Positions 42,035 to 51,262 are shown, counted from the stretch's first letter. The stretch: DNA of 64,000 nucleotides from Oscillospiraceae bacterium (GCA_015064285.1 SVSN01000001.1:54330-118329), one strand, 5' to 3'. The notes: generated by a model not told the origin, from the letters alone. Made by a program: numbers and translations.

Positions 42035-43450
42035 TCAGATTTTCTTTTTATACCAGCTTGTACCGCCGAAACGGTGCATGGTAAAGCCGAACCGGGTGAT
42101 CTGATCAAAGAACAGGGAGATCCAGGCACCGTATACTCCCAGTCCTACGGGGTAACACAGGAGGTAGGTCAGTACAGGACGTACCAGTGCAATGGAGATA
42201 AACGATACGACGGCGGTATATTTCGTGTCTCCGGCACCATTGAGGCACCCGCGGAAGATCACCTGAGAAACCTGGAAGGGAGCGGTCAGCGCAACAATGT
42301 AAAGCAGATGCCGTCCTACGCGGATCACCTCCGGATCATCGGAGAAGAGCCGTACCAGCACACCGCCGAGAAAAGTGAAAATCACAACCAGCAGTATGCT
42401 GATGGCCGCCCCGAACCGCTGTCCGATCTTACCGTAAATAATGGAGATATCCGGACGTTTTCGCCCCAGATTCTGTCCCACCAGCGCAGAGGAAGCCACC
42501 CCGAGCCCGTCCCCCACCGTAAAGGAGAGGGTGATGATGCTCATGACAATCTGATGGGTGGCAAACTCCATGGTCCCAAGCTCCGCCACCAGTTTGGCAT
42601 AGGAGAAGAATCCGAACCGCATGAAAAGCTGTTCCACCAGAGAACCGCTGCCGATGCTGCAGATGGTCTTCAGCTGTACCGGATCCCAGCGGAACATATC
42701 CCGGAGAGAAAGCTGCAGAAAGCGTCCTTTTTTACAAAGAGAAAGAATGGAGATCACCGCTGCGGAGATATTCCCCAGCATGGTGGCGATGGCTGCACCG
42801 ATCACTCCCAGTCTGGGAAAGCCGAGCAGACCATTGATCAGCAGGGCATTGAACACCACGTTGACCAGATTGGCGGAAAGGTTGGTGGTCATGGAGATCC
42901 TTGTGTTGCCGCAGCCTCTCTGCGCCGCATTGATGATCAGGGAGATCACCGTGAAGTTCATCCCCAGCATGGTGATCCGGAAGTAGGGAATTGCCATGCC
43001 GATGGTGTCTTCTTTTGCCCCCGCAAAATACAGAAGGGGTTCTGAGATGGCAAAGGCGATCCCGGTGAACAGCGCACACAGGAGGATCGCCAGGGGCAGA
43101 ACCATGGCAAGACACTGGTTGGCTCTTTTGGGATCCTTTTCCCCGAACCGTCGGGCAACCATGGCGTTGACAGCAATGCTCAGGGAGAGAAAAATAGCAT
43201 AAAAGAGCAGGCGCGGCTGGTTGGTCAGTCCCACGGCGGCAACAGCAATTTCTCCCACGGAAGAAACCATAATGGAGTCCACAAAGGACACCAGTCCGAT
43301 CAGTACCGATTCCATCAGAGCCGGCCAGGCAATTTTAACAAAGCTCCGGTACATTTCTCCCGCCGGATAATCGTTCCCCAGCTTTCGGGAATCCTCAATC
43401 ATATGCTCCGGCAGAAGCAGTTTCCGGAAAACGGTCGATAAAGCATTCAT
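42035..43450 (-). CDS. MATE-family efflux transporter
   Basis: 471 residues from ATG 43450 (GGTGAGAG upstream). About twelve membrane helices in two related halves. MATE landmarks: PALMESVLIGLVSFVDSIMV in helix 1-2, and GLGVASSALVGQNLGRKRPD in the second half. It exports drugs or metabolites in exchange for Na+ or H+. Single-gene unit with its own promoter. Confidence 0.93.
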   Translation of the reverse strand: MNALSTVFRKLLLPEHMIEDSRKLGNDYPAGEMYRSFVKIAWPALMESVLIGLVSFVDSIMVSSVGEIAVAAVGLTNQPRLLFYAIFLSLSIAVNAMVARRFGEKDPKRANQCLAMVLPLAILLCALFTGIAFAISEPLLYFAGAKEDTIGMAIPYFRITMLGMNFTVISLIINAAQRGCGNTRISMTTNLSANLVNVVFNALLINGLLGFPRLGVIGAAIATMLGNISAAVISILSLCKKGRFLQLSLRDMFRWDPVQLKTICSIGSGSLVEQLFMRFGFFSYAKLVAELGTMEFATHQIVMSIITLSFTVGDGLGVASSALVGQNLGRKRPDISIIYGKIGQRFGAAISILLVVIFTFLGGVLVRLFSDDPEVIRVGRHLLYIVALTAPFQVSQVIFRGCLNGAGDTKYTAVVSFISIALVRPVLTYLLCYPVGLGVYGAWISLFFDQITRFGFTMHRFGGTSWYKKKI

Positions 43451-43493
43451 TCTCTCACCTGTTTCACGCGAATTATCAGATATGTACCTGTAC

Positions 43494-43522
43494 ATTATAG
43501 CACAGATTGCGCCATAACTCAA
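43494..43522 (-). promoter_or_regulatory. sigma-A promoter of the MATE gene
   Basis: Minus strand TTGAGT, 17-nt spacer, TATAAT. Confidence 0.85.
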
Positions 43523-43552
43523 CGGAAAACCAGAAATAAACCGGTATCAGAA

Positions 43553-43590
43553 ACGAAAACACTCCTGTGCAGTCAGAGCAGCAGGAGTGC
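43553..43590 (-). terminator. terminator after the TIM-barrel gene
   Basis: Minus strand CACTCCTG-loop-CAGGAGTG followed by TTTTCGTTT. Confidence 0.75.
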
Positions 43591-43605
43591 TTGAGATTTG
43601 TATAT

Positions 43606-44451
43606 TTACCTGCGGCCGGCAGCCCATGCGTCGAACAGCTCCATATTTTCCAGAAGCTGATCCTTGTCGCGTTGGAATACACCGATGGCCGCCATATCAT
43701 TGGGTTTCAGGACGGAGAAAACTTCTTCATAGGCGGCTTTGATTTTCTCGCGGATCTGATCCCTGTCCAGGCCGAAGAACATCTGCCCGCCGGCGAAAAT
43801 CTTGAAAGCGATCACCGGCTTTTTGACGTGCCGCAGCGTGTCCAGCATCACCGGACGGTCTTCGGGATAGAACACCAGTCCTGTCTTGGATTTCCCGGTA
43901 AGAAAACCGCTTTCCTCCCCCGTGCGTCCCCGTCTGGCATTCTGCATACAGGCCAGATAGAAATCCACATCCCAGCCTTCGGATTCGCTCAGTTCGATAA
44001 CCTCCGGATAATGGGTGCCCAGTCCCACCGGTACGCCAAGTTCCCGCCACATTTTCAGGTTTTCCCGTATTTTTGCCGTGCCTCCGGTTTCATACAGATA
44101 ATCTGTGGTGGTCCCCTGATGGTAGATGCCAATGGTGTTCAGGGCTTTCAGCGAACGCATGCTGACCTGCTGGTCCATGGGCATATAGGGCTGCCAGATG
44201 CACTGGAGATTGCCCCCTTCTGCCTGGTATTCCTCAATCAGCCGTACAATATACGGATCCGCCAGGGGCAGCATGGTATTGTAGCCCAGTTCTTCCAGAT
44301 GCCGGTAGGCCGCTTTGATGTTTTCCGCAGTATAGTACCGCTTCATTTCGTCGCCGGTTGTCTGGTAAGTGATGTAGGAGTGGCCGGTGATAGGATTGTC
44401 CCCGATGATAAGCTTGGAAACTTTCCGACCGAAAAAATCTACTGTATACAT
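43606..44451 (-). CDS. conserved TIM-barrel-like protein of unknown function
   Basis: 281 residues from ATG 44451 (AGAGGAAAAGATC upstream). Alternating strand/helix pattern: LIIGDNPITGH, YNTMLPLADPYIVRLI, KALNTIGIYHQGTT, GVPVGLGTHYPEVIEL, KPVIAFKIFAGG, DMAAIGVFQRD. This fits an eight-stranded barrel of the aldo/keto-reductase or sugar-isomerase kind, but no catalytic set is certain. Starts 20 nt after the GH2 stop, so it is co-transcribed and probably acts on a product of that enzyme. Confidence 0.6.
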   Translation of the reverse strand: MYTVDFFGRKVSKLIIGDNPITGHSYITYQTTGDEMKRYYTAENIKAAYRHLEELGYNTMLPLADPYIVRLIEEYQAEGGNLQCIWQPYMPMDQQVSMRSLKALNTIGIYHQGTTTDYLYETGGTAKIRENLKMWRELGVPVGLGTHYPEVIELSESEGWDVDFYLACMQNARRGRTGEESGFLTGKSKTGLVFYPEDRPVMLDTLRHVKKPVIAFKIFAGGQMFFGLDRDQIREKIKAAYEEVFSVLKPNDMAAIGVFQRDKDQLLENMELFDAWAAGRR

Positions 44452-44471
44452 GATCTTTTCCTCTTGAAATT

Positions 44472-46883
44472 TTATACGACAGCGATCGTAACGGATGCGC
44501 CCTGCAGTCCTTCGCCGGTCACGGATACGGTCAGTTCGCCGCTCTGTCCCCTGAGAGAACGGACACATCCCACCAGATAGCCGGTCAGTGCCTTCTTGTC
44601 CGGTCTGACAAAGGATTCGGTTTCTCTCTGATCCCCTGCGTCCGTGGTCAGCAGCTCTCCCGCACCGGCAACAGTGAATGTCAGCCGGTTGTCAGCCAGC
44701 GGACAAACCACACCATCCCTGTCTGCGATAGCAGCGGTAACATATACCAGATCATCTCCGTCTGCGGCTATGCTGTCTCTGTCTGCTGTCAGTATCAGAT
44801 GATCCGGGGCACCGGCGGTTCTGACGGTCTTTTCACATACGGCAGCACCGGTGTCGTCATATGCCACAACCGTGATTTCACCGGGCTGATAAACCACATC
44901 ATTCCACATGAGCCGATAACGGGCAATGTCCTTGCCGGGGGCACTGTCCGCAATATTACCGGTGCGGGTGAATACCCGTCTGCCCTGGGAAACACCGTTC
45001 ACAAACAGCTCTGCCATAGGATAGCTTGTGTACACATGAACCGGCACAACCTGTCCTTCTTTTCCTTCCCAGTTCCAGTGGGGGAATATATGGAGCACTT
45101 CATCATCCGTCCAGTGGGCCTTGTAGCCATAGAAACGGTTTTTCGGCAGACCGGCCAGATCCACTACGCCGAAATAAGAGCTGCGGGAAGGCCATTTGTT
45201 GTAGTAAGGCGTGGGTTCGCCCAGATAATCCATACCGGTCCAGACAAATTCACCGGCTACAAAAGGATAGTCATCCTGTGCCGCAAATTCCCGTTCGGCA
45301 TAATATGCCCAGCCCGGCGCGCCCATTTCATAAGCGGAAACGGTCAGATCATCCGCCATCTGCATGGGGATCCTCATTTCGGCAGGGAAGTGGTAAATCC
45401 CCCGGGAAGATACGCAGGAAGCGGTTTCCGTACCCACCAGTACCATGTCGGGATGCTTGCGGTGTACTTCAGCGTACAGATGAGGCTTGTAGTTCAGCCC
45501 CACAACGTCCACAAAGTTGGCAAGATGGTTGTCAAAGCAGGCCCAGCCTCTGTCAAAACCGGCTGTGGTGGGTCTGGTGGGGTCTGTGCGGTGCACCGTT
45601 TCCGTGAGCATCATAGCCGCACGCCAGCCTTCTTTGTCATGCTGTTCATTGATCTCATTCCCGATGGACCACATAACAACAGAGGGATGGTTCCGGTCAC
45701 GGCGGATCACATCGATCACATCCTGTGCGGCATGCTCTCTGTAATACTTGGCATAGCCGTTTTTCACCTTGGGAATGTACCATTCGTCAAAGAATTCATC
45801 CATAACCACAAAGCCCAGTTCATCACACAGATCCAGCAGTTCCGGAGAAGGGGGATTATGGCTGGTGCGGATGGCATTGACGCCCATTTCCCGCATAAGC
45901 CGAAGCTGTCTGCGGAGTGCCGCCGCATGTACAGCAGCGCCGAGCGAACCGAGGTCATGGTGATTGCAGACACCGTTCATCTTCTGCTGTCTGCCGTTCA
46001 GCCAGAAGCCGCCGTCCTTGGTGAACGCAATCTGTCTGGCACCGAATTTTACGGATACCGTGTCGGTTACAGTTCCGTTTTCGTCCAGCAGGGAAATATT
46101 GGCTGTGTACAGATTGGGTGTGTCCAGATCCCAGAGCTGTACATCGGGAATCACAAGGATATCCGACAGCTCACCGAGGTAGGTACCGTGTTCCGCCTGC
46201 AGTACCACCTCACCGGCAGGAGAAACAATATCCGCCTTGAAGGATACGGTTTCGGGTCCCGTATACTCCAGCGTCAGCAGGAATTTGGCGTAGTTTTCCG
46301 CAATTTCCAGCTGCCGGAGCCAGACACCGTTGTAGTCGATATGTACCGGCGCTTTTTTTACCAGATACACATTCCGGTAAATCCCGGCACCCGGGTACCA
46401 GCGGGAACAGTCTTCATATACTCTGGCTGCCACAGCGATCAGGTTGGAGGAACCGTATTCCACAGCATCGGTGATATCCACACAGAAGGACTTATACCCG
46501 AAATGATTGAAATAAACATGCTTTCCGTTTACATAAATATCGGAATCCCACATAACACCGTCAAACTGCAGGAAAAGCTTCTGTCCGCGGTCTTCCGCCG
46601 GAATATCCAGAGAAAGGCGGTAAACGCCAAGCCCTACGATGGGAAGTGCCCCGGTACGTCCGCTGTGTTCTATGGGGCGGTCGATACCGTCCTGCGCAAC
46701 AGCGGAATAGCTGCAGTCGTTGTGTTCATCGAATTCTCCGGAGATTGCCCAGTCGTGAGGGACACGCACCGTTTCCCATTCTGTGTCATCATAAGCGGTA
46801 CCGAATACCGTCTCCGGTGCCGCACCTTCCGGATATAACCGAAACCGCCAGTCGTACGCCAGCCGTTTTGTGACTCTTTCCAT
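44472..46883 (-). CDS. glycoside hydrolase family 2 (beta-galactosidase-like)
   Basis: 803 residues, cytoplasmic. Order: N-terminal sugar-binding jelly roll (WETVRVPHDWAISGEF), Ig-like domain, TIM barrel and beta C-terminus. In the barrel the acid/base Glu is in WSIGNEINE (near residue 404) and the probable nucleophile Glu in LVGTETASC (near 500); RTSHNPPSPELLDLCDELGFVVMDE is the usual strand before them. GH2 members include beta-galactosidases, glucuronidases and mannosidases, so substrate is open. Its SD (GGGAGG) lies inside the 3' arm of a terminator hairpin. Confidence 0.92.
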   Translation of the reverse strand: MERVTKRLAYDWRFRLYPEGAAPETVFGTAYDDTEWETVRVPHDWAISGEFDEHNDCSYSAVAQDGIDRPIEHSGRTGALPIVGLGVYRLSLDIPAEDRGQKLFLQFDGVMWDSDIYVNGKHVYFNHFGYKSFCVDITDAVEYGSSNLIAVAARVYEDCSRWYPGAGIYRNVYLVKKAPVHIDYNGVWLRQLEIAENYAKFLLTLEYTGPETVSFKADIVSPAGEVVLQAEHGTYLGELSDILVIPDVQLWDLDTPNLYTANISLLDENGTVTDTVSVKFGARQIAFTKDGGFWLNGRQQKMNGVCNHHDLGSLGAAVHAAALRRQLRLMREMGVNAIRTSHNPPSPELLDLCDELGFVVMDEFFDEWYIPKVKNGYAKYYREHAAQDVIDVIRRDRNHPSVVMWSIGNEINEQHDKEGWRAAMMLTETVHRTDPTRPTTAGFDRGWACFDNHLANFVDVVGLNYKPHLYAEVHRKHPDMVLVGTETASCVSSRGIYHFPAEMRIPMQMADDLTVSAYEMGAPGWAYYAEREFAAQDDYPFVAGEFVWTGMDYLGEPTPYYNKWPSRSSYFGVVDLAGLPKNRFYGYKAHWTDDEVLHIFPHWNWEGKEGQVVPVHVYTSYPMAELFVNGVSQGRRVFTRTGNIADSAPGKDIARYRLMWNDVVYQPGEITVVAYDDTGAAVCEKTVRTAGAPDHLILTADRDSIAADGDDLVYVTAAIADRDGVVCPLADNRLTFTVAGAGELLTTDAGDQRETESFVRPDKKALTGYLVGCVRSLRGQSGELTVSVTGEGLQGASVTIAVV

Positions 46884-46942
46884 AAAAAAACCTCCCGTAT
46901 ATGGTAATCTTTGGTCTTATCATACCATATCGGGAGTTTTTT
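46884..46942 (-). terminator. terminator of the recombinase gene, overlapping the GH2 ribosome binding site
   Basis: Minus strand CTCCCGATATGGTA pairs with TACCATATACGGGAG (one bulged A), then GTTTTTTTATG. The 3' arm contains the GGGAGG of the GH2 gene and the ATG directly follows the U-tract. Confidence 0.8.
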
Positions 46943-46957
46943 GTCAACAGGATCGGA

Positions 46958-49108
46958 TCAGGATTCCAGCTGTCTGCCCAGGAAGCCTGCCGCTGTCTGA
47001 ATCAGTTTGGTTTCCAGATCAGTGGTGCCGGTGTGTGCCTGGCCTTCCTTGGCGAAAATGGAGGCCACACAACCGGTGATATCCCCTTCGCTGGAAATAG
47101 GCATCAGACAGGATACGACTCCGATGGCGCCGTCTACAATGGGCAGCGGTTCTTTGCCGTCACAGGTATACAGCTGACGGGCTTCCATGATAGCTTCCAC
47201 TTCGGCTGTCAGCTTCCGGTCCGTATATTCTTTTTTGGGAATTCCCGCACAGGCGATGACAGCATCACGGTCACAGATGACACAGGCCAGCCCGCAGGTC
47301 TTGTATAAGGTTTCTGCATACTGTGCGGCAAACTGTGCCAGCTCCCCGATCGGGGAATACTTTTTGAAAATAACCTCCCCTTCACGATCCGTGAAAATCT
47401 CCAGCGGGTCGCCTTCACTGACATCATTGGATGTATCAGGCGGAATGGATTCCAGGATTTTAGCGGCGTGTCCGGGGGATGACTGTACAATAGTGACTGC
47501 ACATCCGTTTTCATCAGACAGATGTCCGGATTTCAGCAGAGTATCGATGTCGGCTTTCAGAAATACTTCAATCCTGTTTTCATAGACTTTTATCTTTTGG
47601 ATAATAAACTGAAGATCATTGCGATCGAGTTTCGGTTTGGAAAGAATATCATCAAAAATATCCATGGCCGTTTTGGCTGCACGGTTGACGCGGATGATTA
47701 AGTTCCGCTTGTCTTCTGTCAGCTCGATCTGCCGATGCAGTCCTTCCATACGTCTTACCAGATCTGATTCCAGTTCATCGTAGGTTTCCTCAAGGATTTC
47801 TTCGCGTTCGGGGTGCTTCATAATATCGCGTACCCGCTGCCGTTTGGTGGCTTTGAGTTCTTCCTGCAGGTCGGCGAGAACCGCTTCGAGATGGGCAGCA
47901 CTCTGTTCGGTTTCATGGATATCATCGCTTTCTTTCGCAAGGTCTGCGTTGAGTCCGGCAAGCATCTCGGCGGAGTTTGCCTTCACAAGGCGTACATACT
48001 CCTTCATAAGCTCGTCCAGCTTGTCTGCACGGATATGGTGGCTCGTACAGGCTTTGACACCTCTTCTATGGTATGATCCGCATCTGTAAGCATCCGCAAG
48101 ATCAGAGCGGCTCATGGCGAACATGGGGGAGCCGCAGTCCCCGCATTCCAGAAATCCTGAATATACATTATCATTTTTCCTGACGCCGCGGTAATGGGAG
48201 GTAGTCCGCTGTTCACGAAGCGACCGGACAGTTGCAAAAGTGCGGTAATCGATAATAGCCTGATGATGGTTTTCAAACACAAAATGTTTCTCGGCTTCGT
48301 TGCGTAAATCGGAACCATTGATCTTTGGGCGTGTATATTTGCCCTGACGAAGTGTTCCGATGTAAAAATCATTATCAAGGATGGACTGAATGGTAACAAT
48401 CGACCATGTACTTTTTACAGCGCGTCGGTATTCATCCCCCTCTGCTTCTTTGCGTTCACGCTCAGCCATACGCGGCGTTGGTATACCATCGTCAGTGAGA
48501 TGGTTGGCGATTTTTTTATATCCCCAGCCATCGATGTACAGGCTGAAAATCCGCCGGACAATATCAGCTTCCGTGGGAACGATTTCAAACGCATGATGTT
48601 TGTTGATGATGTACCCATAAGGAGCCGCACAAATCCACTTTCCGTCTTCCTGGCGGCGCTTGATAACAGATTTGACTTTTTTGGAGGTATCGGTAACGGG
48701 CATTTCATTGATGAGAAACTGAAACTGGATTTTCAGCCAGTCGTCATCATTGGGAAAGTCGATGCTGTCACCGATGGAAATGATACGCACGCCGGCGTCG
48801 CGCAGATCTTCCAGTTCCACAAGACCTCTGGAATTCCGTCTTGCAAAACGTGAAAAATCCTTCAGAACCAGTATATCCAACTGATGGTCAAGCAGTTTTC
48901 GACGAAGATCCTGATACCCTTCCCGCTGATCAAATGTATACCCTGAACGGTCACGATCTTCATAAAAGACCAGTGTACTGTCAGGAAAACGATGTTTCAC
49001 AAAATCAGAGATGATGGACTTCTGGTTTTCAATGGAGATGTTGTCTTTATCCAGTTCCTCATCTACGGAAATACGACAGTACCCCGCAATGCGGAAAACA
49101 GAATGCAA
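46958..49108 (-). CDS. large serine recombinase fused in frame to SpoVT (DNA-binding remnant plus GAF-like domain)
   Basis: 716 residues from TTG 49108 (GAGGTGAT six nt upstream; GTG 49117 would overlap the SD). Residues 1-~150: resolvase catalytic domain (AGYCRIS with the serine). Then a recombinase domain (GYKKIANHLTDDGIPTP), a zinc ribbon (CGDCG...YRCGSYHRRGVKAC) and a coiled coil. The ordinary recombinase end IEVFLKADIDTLLKSG is followed, from residue ~565, by EGDPLEIFTDREGEVIFKKY onwards, which is SpoVT from its residue ~30 to its C-terminus (TAAGFLGRQLES). SpoVT is a forespore regulator. Its first ~29 residues have been replaced by the recombinase. Confidence 0.92.
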   Translation of the reverse strand: MHSVFRIAGYCRISVDEELDKDNISIENQKSIISDFVKHRFPDSTLVFYEDRDRSGYTFDQREGYQDLRRKLLDHQLDILVLKDFSRFARRNSRGLVELEDLRDAGVRIISIGDSIDFPNDDDWLKIQFQFLINEMPVTDTSKKVKSVIKRRQEDGKWICAAPYGYIINKHHAFEIVPTEADIVRRIFSLYIDGWGYKKIANHLTDDGIPTPRMAERERKEAEGDEYRRAVKSTWSIVTIQSILDNDFYIGTLRQGKYTRPKINGSDLRNEAEKHFVFENHHQAIIDYRTFATVRSLREQRTTSHYRGVRKNDNVYSGFLECGDCGSPMFAMSRSDLADAYRCGSYHRRGVKACTSHHIRADKLDELMKEYVRLVKANSAEMLAGLNADLAKESDDIHETEQSAAHLEAVLADLQEELKATKRQRVRDIMKHPEREEILEETYDELESDLVRRMEGLHRQIELTEDKRNLIIRVNRAAKTAMDIFDDILSKPKLDRNDLQFIIQKIKVYENRIEVFLKADIDTLLKSGHLSDENGCAVTIVQSSPGHAAKILESIPPDTSNDVSEGDPLEIFTDREGEVIFKKYSPIGELAQFAAQYAETLYKTCGLACVICDRDAVIACAGIPKKEYTDRKLTAEVEAIMEARQLYTCDGKEPLPIVDGAIGVVSCLMPISSEGDITGCVASIFAKEGQAHTGTTDLETKLIQTAAGFLGRQLES

Positions 49109-49418
49109 GGATATCACCTCAGTTACGGCAGCATTACTGACAGTATTGTAACATTATTATATAGGAATTGCAAGAGAAATACAGAGCCAAAATATGGAAA
49201 TACTCTTTTGCAGGCACAAAGATAATAACGTGGAATGAAAAGGATTGAAAAGTTCCTGACAAACCCCCGCCGGCGCTTTTTTATATATGGGGAGTACAGA
49301 TGCAGAAGCCCATTCCTGCAGGAGCTGCCTGTACAGCAGTCGGTTTTTTGATCCGGTTGTGTTTGTTCGGGAATAATTCCGGCAAAACTGATATATCACA
49401 CGGACAGGAGGAAGTATT
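49109..49418. other. intergenic leader between recombinase and small ORF
   Basis: 310 bp with divergent flanking genes. AT-rich with possible -10 elements (for example TATAAT on the minus strand near 49157-49162). No SpoVT N-terminal coding sequence is found here on either strand. Confidence 0.55.
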
Positions 49419-49640
49419 ATGTATATAATGAAAAACGACAGTAAAAGGACTGTCAGCATCTGGCTGACTCTGGATGAGCAGGATAACCCGCTTTTAATGC
49501 ATGAACTATCTGCACTGGTGGACAGGTACCGGCAGGAGAATTTATCTCCGGTGATTTTTCGATCCGGTAAGGAAGAACTGTATGAATCTACATTTATGCT
49601 GCTCCGGCATAATAAAGCAGCCGCAATAAGTCAAAAATGA
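49419..49640 (+). CDS. small hypothetical protein beside the recombinase
   Basis: 73 residues with a strong SD (ACAGGAGGAAGTATT). Reads MYIMKNDSKRTVSIWLTLDE at the start and SPVIFRSGKEELYESTFMLL later; a mixed alpha/beta small domain with no signal. Small ORFs of this style often accompany serine recombinases on clostridial mobile elements, so it may be part of the same element, but I do not recognise a function. Confidence 0.6.
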   Translation: MYIMKNDSKRTVSIWLTLDEQDNPLLMHELSALVDRYRQENLSPVIFRSGKEELYESTFMLLRHNKAAAISQK

Positions 49641-49674
49641 TATTTTGGCAGCACCCTCTGTATTCTGAATATAT

Positions 49675-49840
49675 TCATATGTTTCCCTCGGCTTCTGTTG
49701 GAGTAAGCAGTCTCTTTGTTTGTATTTCGTATCCGTTCAAGATGCAATCAGACGCCGACTTCATTTGCTGCCTGCATCTTAAACTGTTCCATAGCTGCCT
49801 TTGCTTCCGGTACTACGATTCTGTTGTTCTTCTGTGCCAT
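49675..49840 (-). pseudogene. broken alpha/beta-type small acid-soluble spore protein gene
   Basis: From ATG 49840 (TGGAG upstream) the frame reads MAQKNNRIVVPEAKAAMEQF then KMQAANEVGV and stops at TGA 49748-49750. The first 30 residues are the canonical start of an alpha/beta SASP, a spore DNA-coating protein of 60-75 residues. After a shift of frame the text continues with ILNGYEIQ and LTPTEAEGNI, resembling the expected NGYxGDLTxxEAG region, then stops at 49675. The C-terminal DNA-binding half is degraded, so no functional SASP is made. Confidence 0.75.
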
Positions 49841-49999
49841 AATGGTTTTTCTCCAATTCATTTTCAGATTTTTTTGTGTCAGAGAAGGATTTGCTCCGTT
49901 CTCTGCACATATTATGAACCCGATATGAGCGGAATATGAATGGAAATATTATGATTTTGTTTGTGCAGACACGCGTGCTGCGCATGTTATATCATATTA

Positions 50000-50214
50000 T
50001 AGCCGATTGCAAAACTCAGAAAAAACGAAATCAAGCACTCGAAAATGTTCTGTGGCGAACGGGGTAGAGGTCCCCGTGAGCTCGCTCCACTATTTCTGGT
50101 GTTTTGCAATTTCTATATATAGGGGCACACGGAATTGCAGGCACTATATCCAGCCCAACCCATTCCAAAAGTTTTTGCGGAGCTTTTTTCAAAAAGCGAC
50201 CGTTTCCCCTTTAC
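50000..50214 (+). repeat. 234-bp palindromic element, copy 4, right end lost
   Basis: Left end TAGCCGATTGCAAAACTC intact; the hairpin is ACGGGG-TAGAGGT-CCCCGT. The last ~19 bp, including the right inverted repeat, are missing: the sequence changes after CCCCTTTAC. No direct repeats. A promoter for the isomerase gene lies just beyond (50233-50261). Confidence 0.85.
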
Positions 50215-50232
50215 AATTATATGAAAATGATC

Positions 50233-50261
50233 TTGTGTTTCTGTGGTTTCTGTGATAAAAT
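50233..50261 (+). promoter_or_regulatory. promoter of the sugar-phosphate isomerase gene
   Basis: TTGTGT, 17-nt spacer, TAAAAT. Confidence 0.55.
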
Positions 50262-50360
50262 AAGTACAGATATCGGAGAAAACAACGAAAACAGGATATC
50301 CGGATGCCGGGAATACTGTGTGTGTTTTCCCGAAACGCAGGACTAAAAGGAGCAGTACAT

Positions 50361-51227
50361 ATGAAAATCGGAATTGGTGCATCCTCTTTCGGCAGATATC
50401 CGCTGGAGGAACGATACAAAGTCATGAGAGCCATGGGATACGAAAGCGCTGACTTCGGGATGTCGGTTACGGAGGACGAACCCTACTCTCTGCCGGAAGC
50501 CGAAGCGGTCGCCATGCTGCAGGCACATCGTCAGGCAGCGGAAGAAGCCGGGATCGAGATCTCTCAGGTACACGGACCCTGGCGCTGGCCTCCGCAGGAC
50601 GGAACCGAAGAAGACCGCGCCGAACGGATGGAAAAAATGAAACGCTGCCTGCGGTACACTGCTGTCCTGGGCTGCAGGTATATGGTGGTGCACCCGATCA
50701 TGCCGTTCCACATCAACGATATAGGTACCGGCAACGAAGAAACCACGTGGCAGATCAACCTGGACTACTACCGGGAACTGCTGGTAACGGCACGGGAACA
50801 GAATGTGATCATCGCGCTGGAAAACATGCCCATGCCCCAGTTCAGCATCGGCTCCCCGGAACAGATCCTGCGTTTTGTCACGGAGATCAACGACCCGTAC
50901 ATGAAGGTCTGTCTGGATACCGGGCATGTATCGGTGTATGACAAGCGCCAGCCCAGCGAAGCCGTATATCTGCTGGGAGACTGGATCAAGGTTCTGCACA
51001 TCCACGACAACGCCGGGCGCAGTGACGAACACCTGCTGCCCTGCTCCCGTACGGGTGTGATTGACTGGCAGGCATTCGGCCGTGCGCTGCGGGATATCGG
51101 CTATACAGGCACTTTTTCGTATGAAACCGCCCCCACGGGCAAACTGCCGCAGCCGGTCTGGGAAGATGTTTGCCGGTCACTGGTGAAGCTTGGCCACTGG
51201 ATCGTCGGGGATGAAGGAGAATTCTGA
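50361..51227 (+). CDS. sugar phosphate isomerase/epimerase (xylose-isomerase-like TIM barrel)
   Basis: 288 residues from ATG 50361 (AAAAGGAGCAGTACAT). Family landmarks: ISQVHGPWRWP, MVVHPIMPF, VIIALENMP with the metal-binding Glu, VCLDTGHVSVYD with Asp/His, KVLHIHDN and GVIDWQAF. These metal-dependent enzymes isomerise or epimerise sugars and polyols; substrate unknown. Followed closely by two small surface-protein genes. Confidence 0.88.
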   Translation: MKIGIGASSFGRYPLEERYKVMRAMGYESADFGMSVTEDEPYSLPEAEAVAMLQAHRQAAEEAGIEISQVHGPWRWPPQDGTEEDRAERMEKMKRCLRYTAVLGCRYMVVHPIMPFHINDIGTGNEETTWQINLDYYRELLVTAREQNVIIALENMPMPQFSIGSPEQILRFVTEINDPYMKVCLDTGHVSVYDKRQPSEAVYLLGDWIKVLHIHDNAGRSDEHLLPCSRTGVIDWQAFGRALRDIGYTGTFSYETAPTGKLPQPVWEDVCRSLVKLGHWIVGDEGEF

Positions 51228-51262
51228 TCAGAACGACGGACGAAAACGGACGGGTACCTGAT

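Noticed and set aside
46958..50214. A complete integrative element or prophage with defined ends
   Set aside because: Only a recombinase and one small ORF are present; no structural phage, conjugation or replication genes and no second attachment site could be found in the window.
49641..50360. Search for the missing N-terminal half of SpoVT upstream of the recombinase
   Set aside because: Neither strand shows a sequence like KATGIVRRIDDLGRVVIPK; only the SASP remnant and element copy 4 are present.
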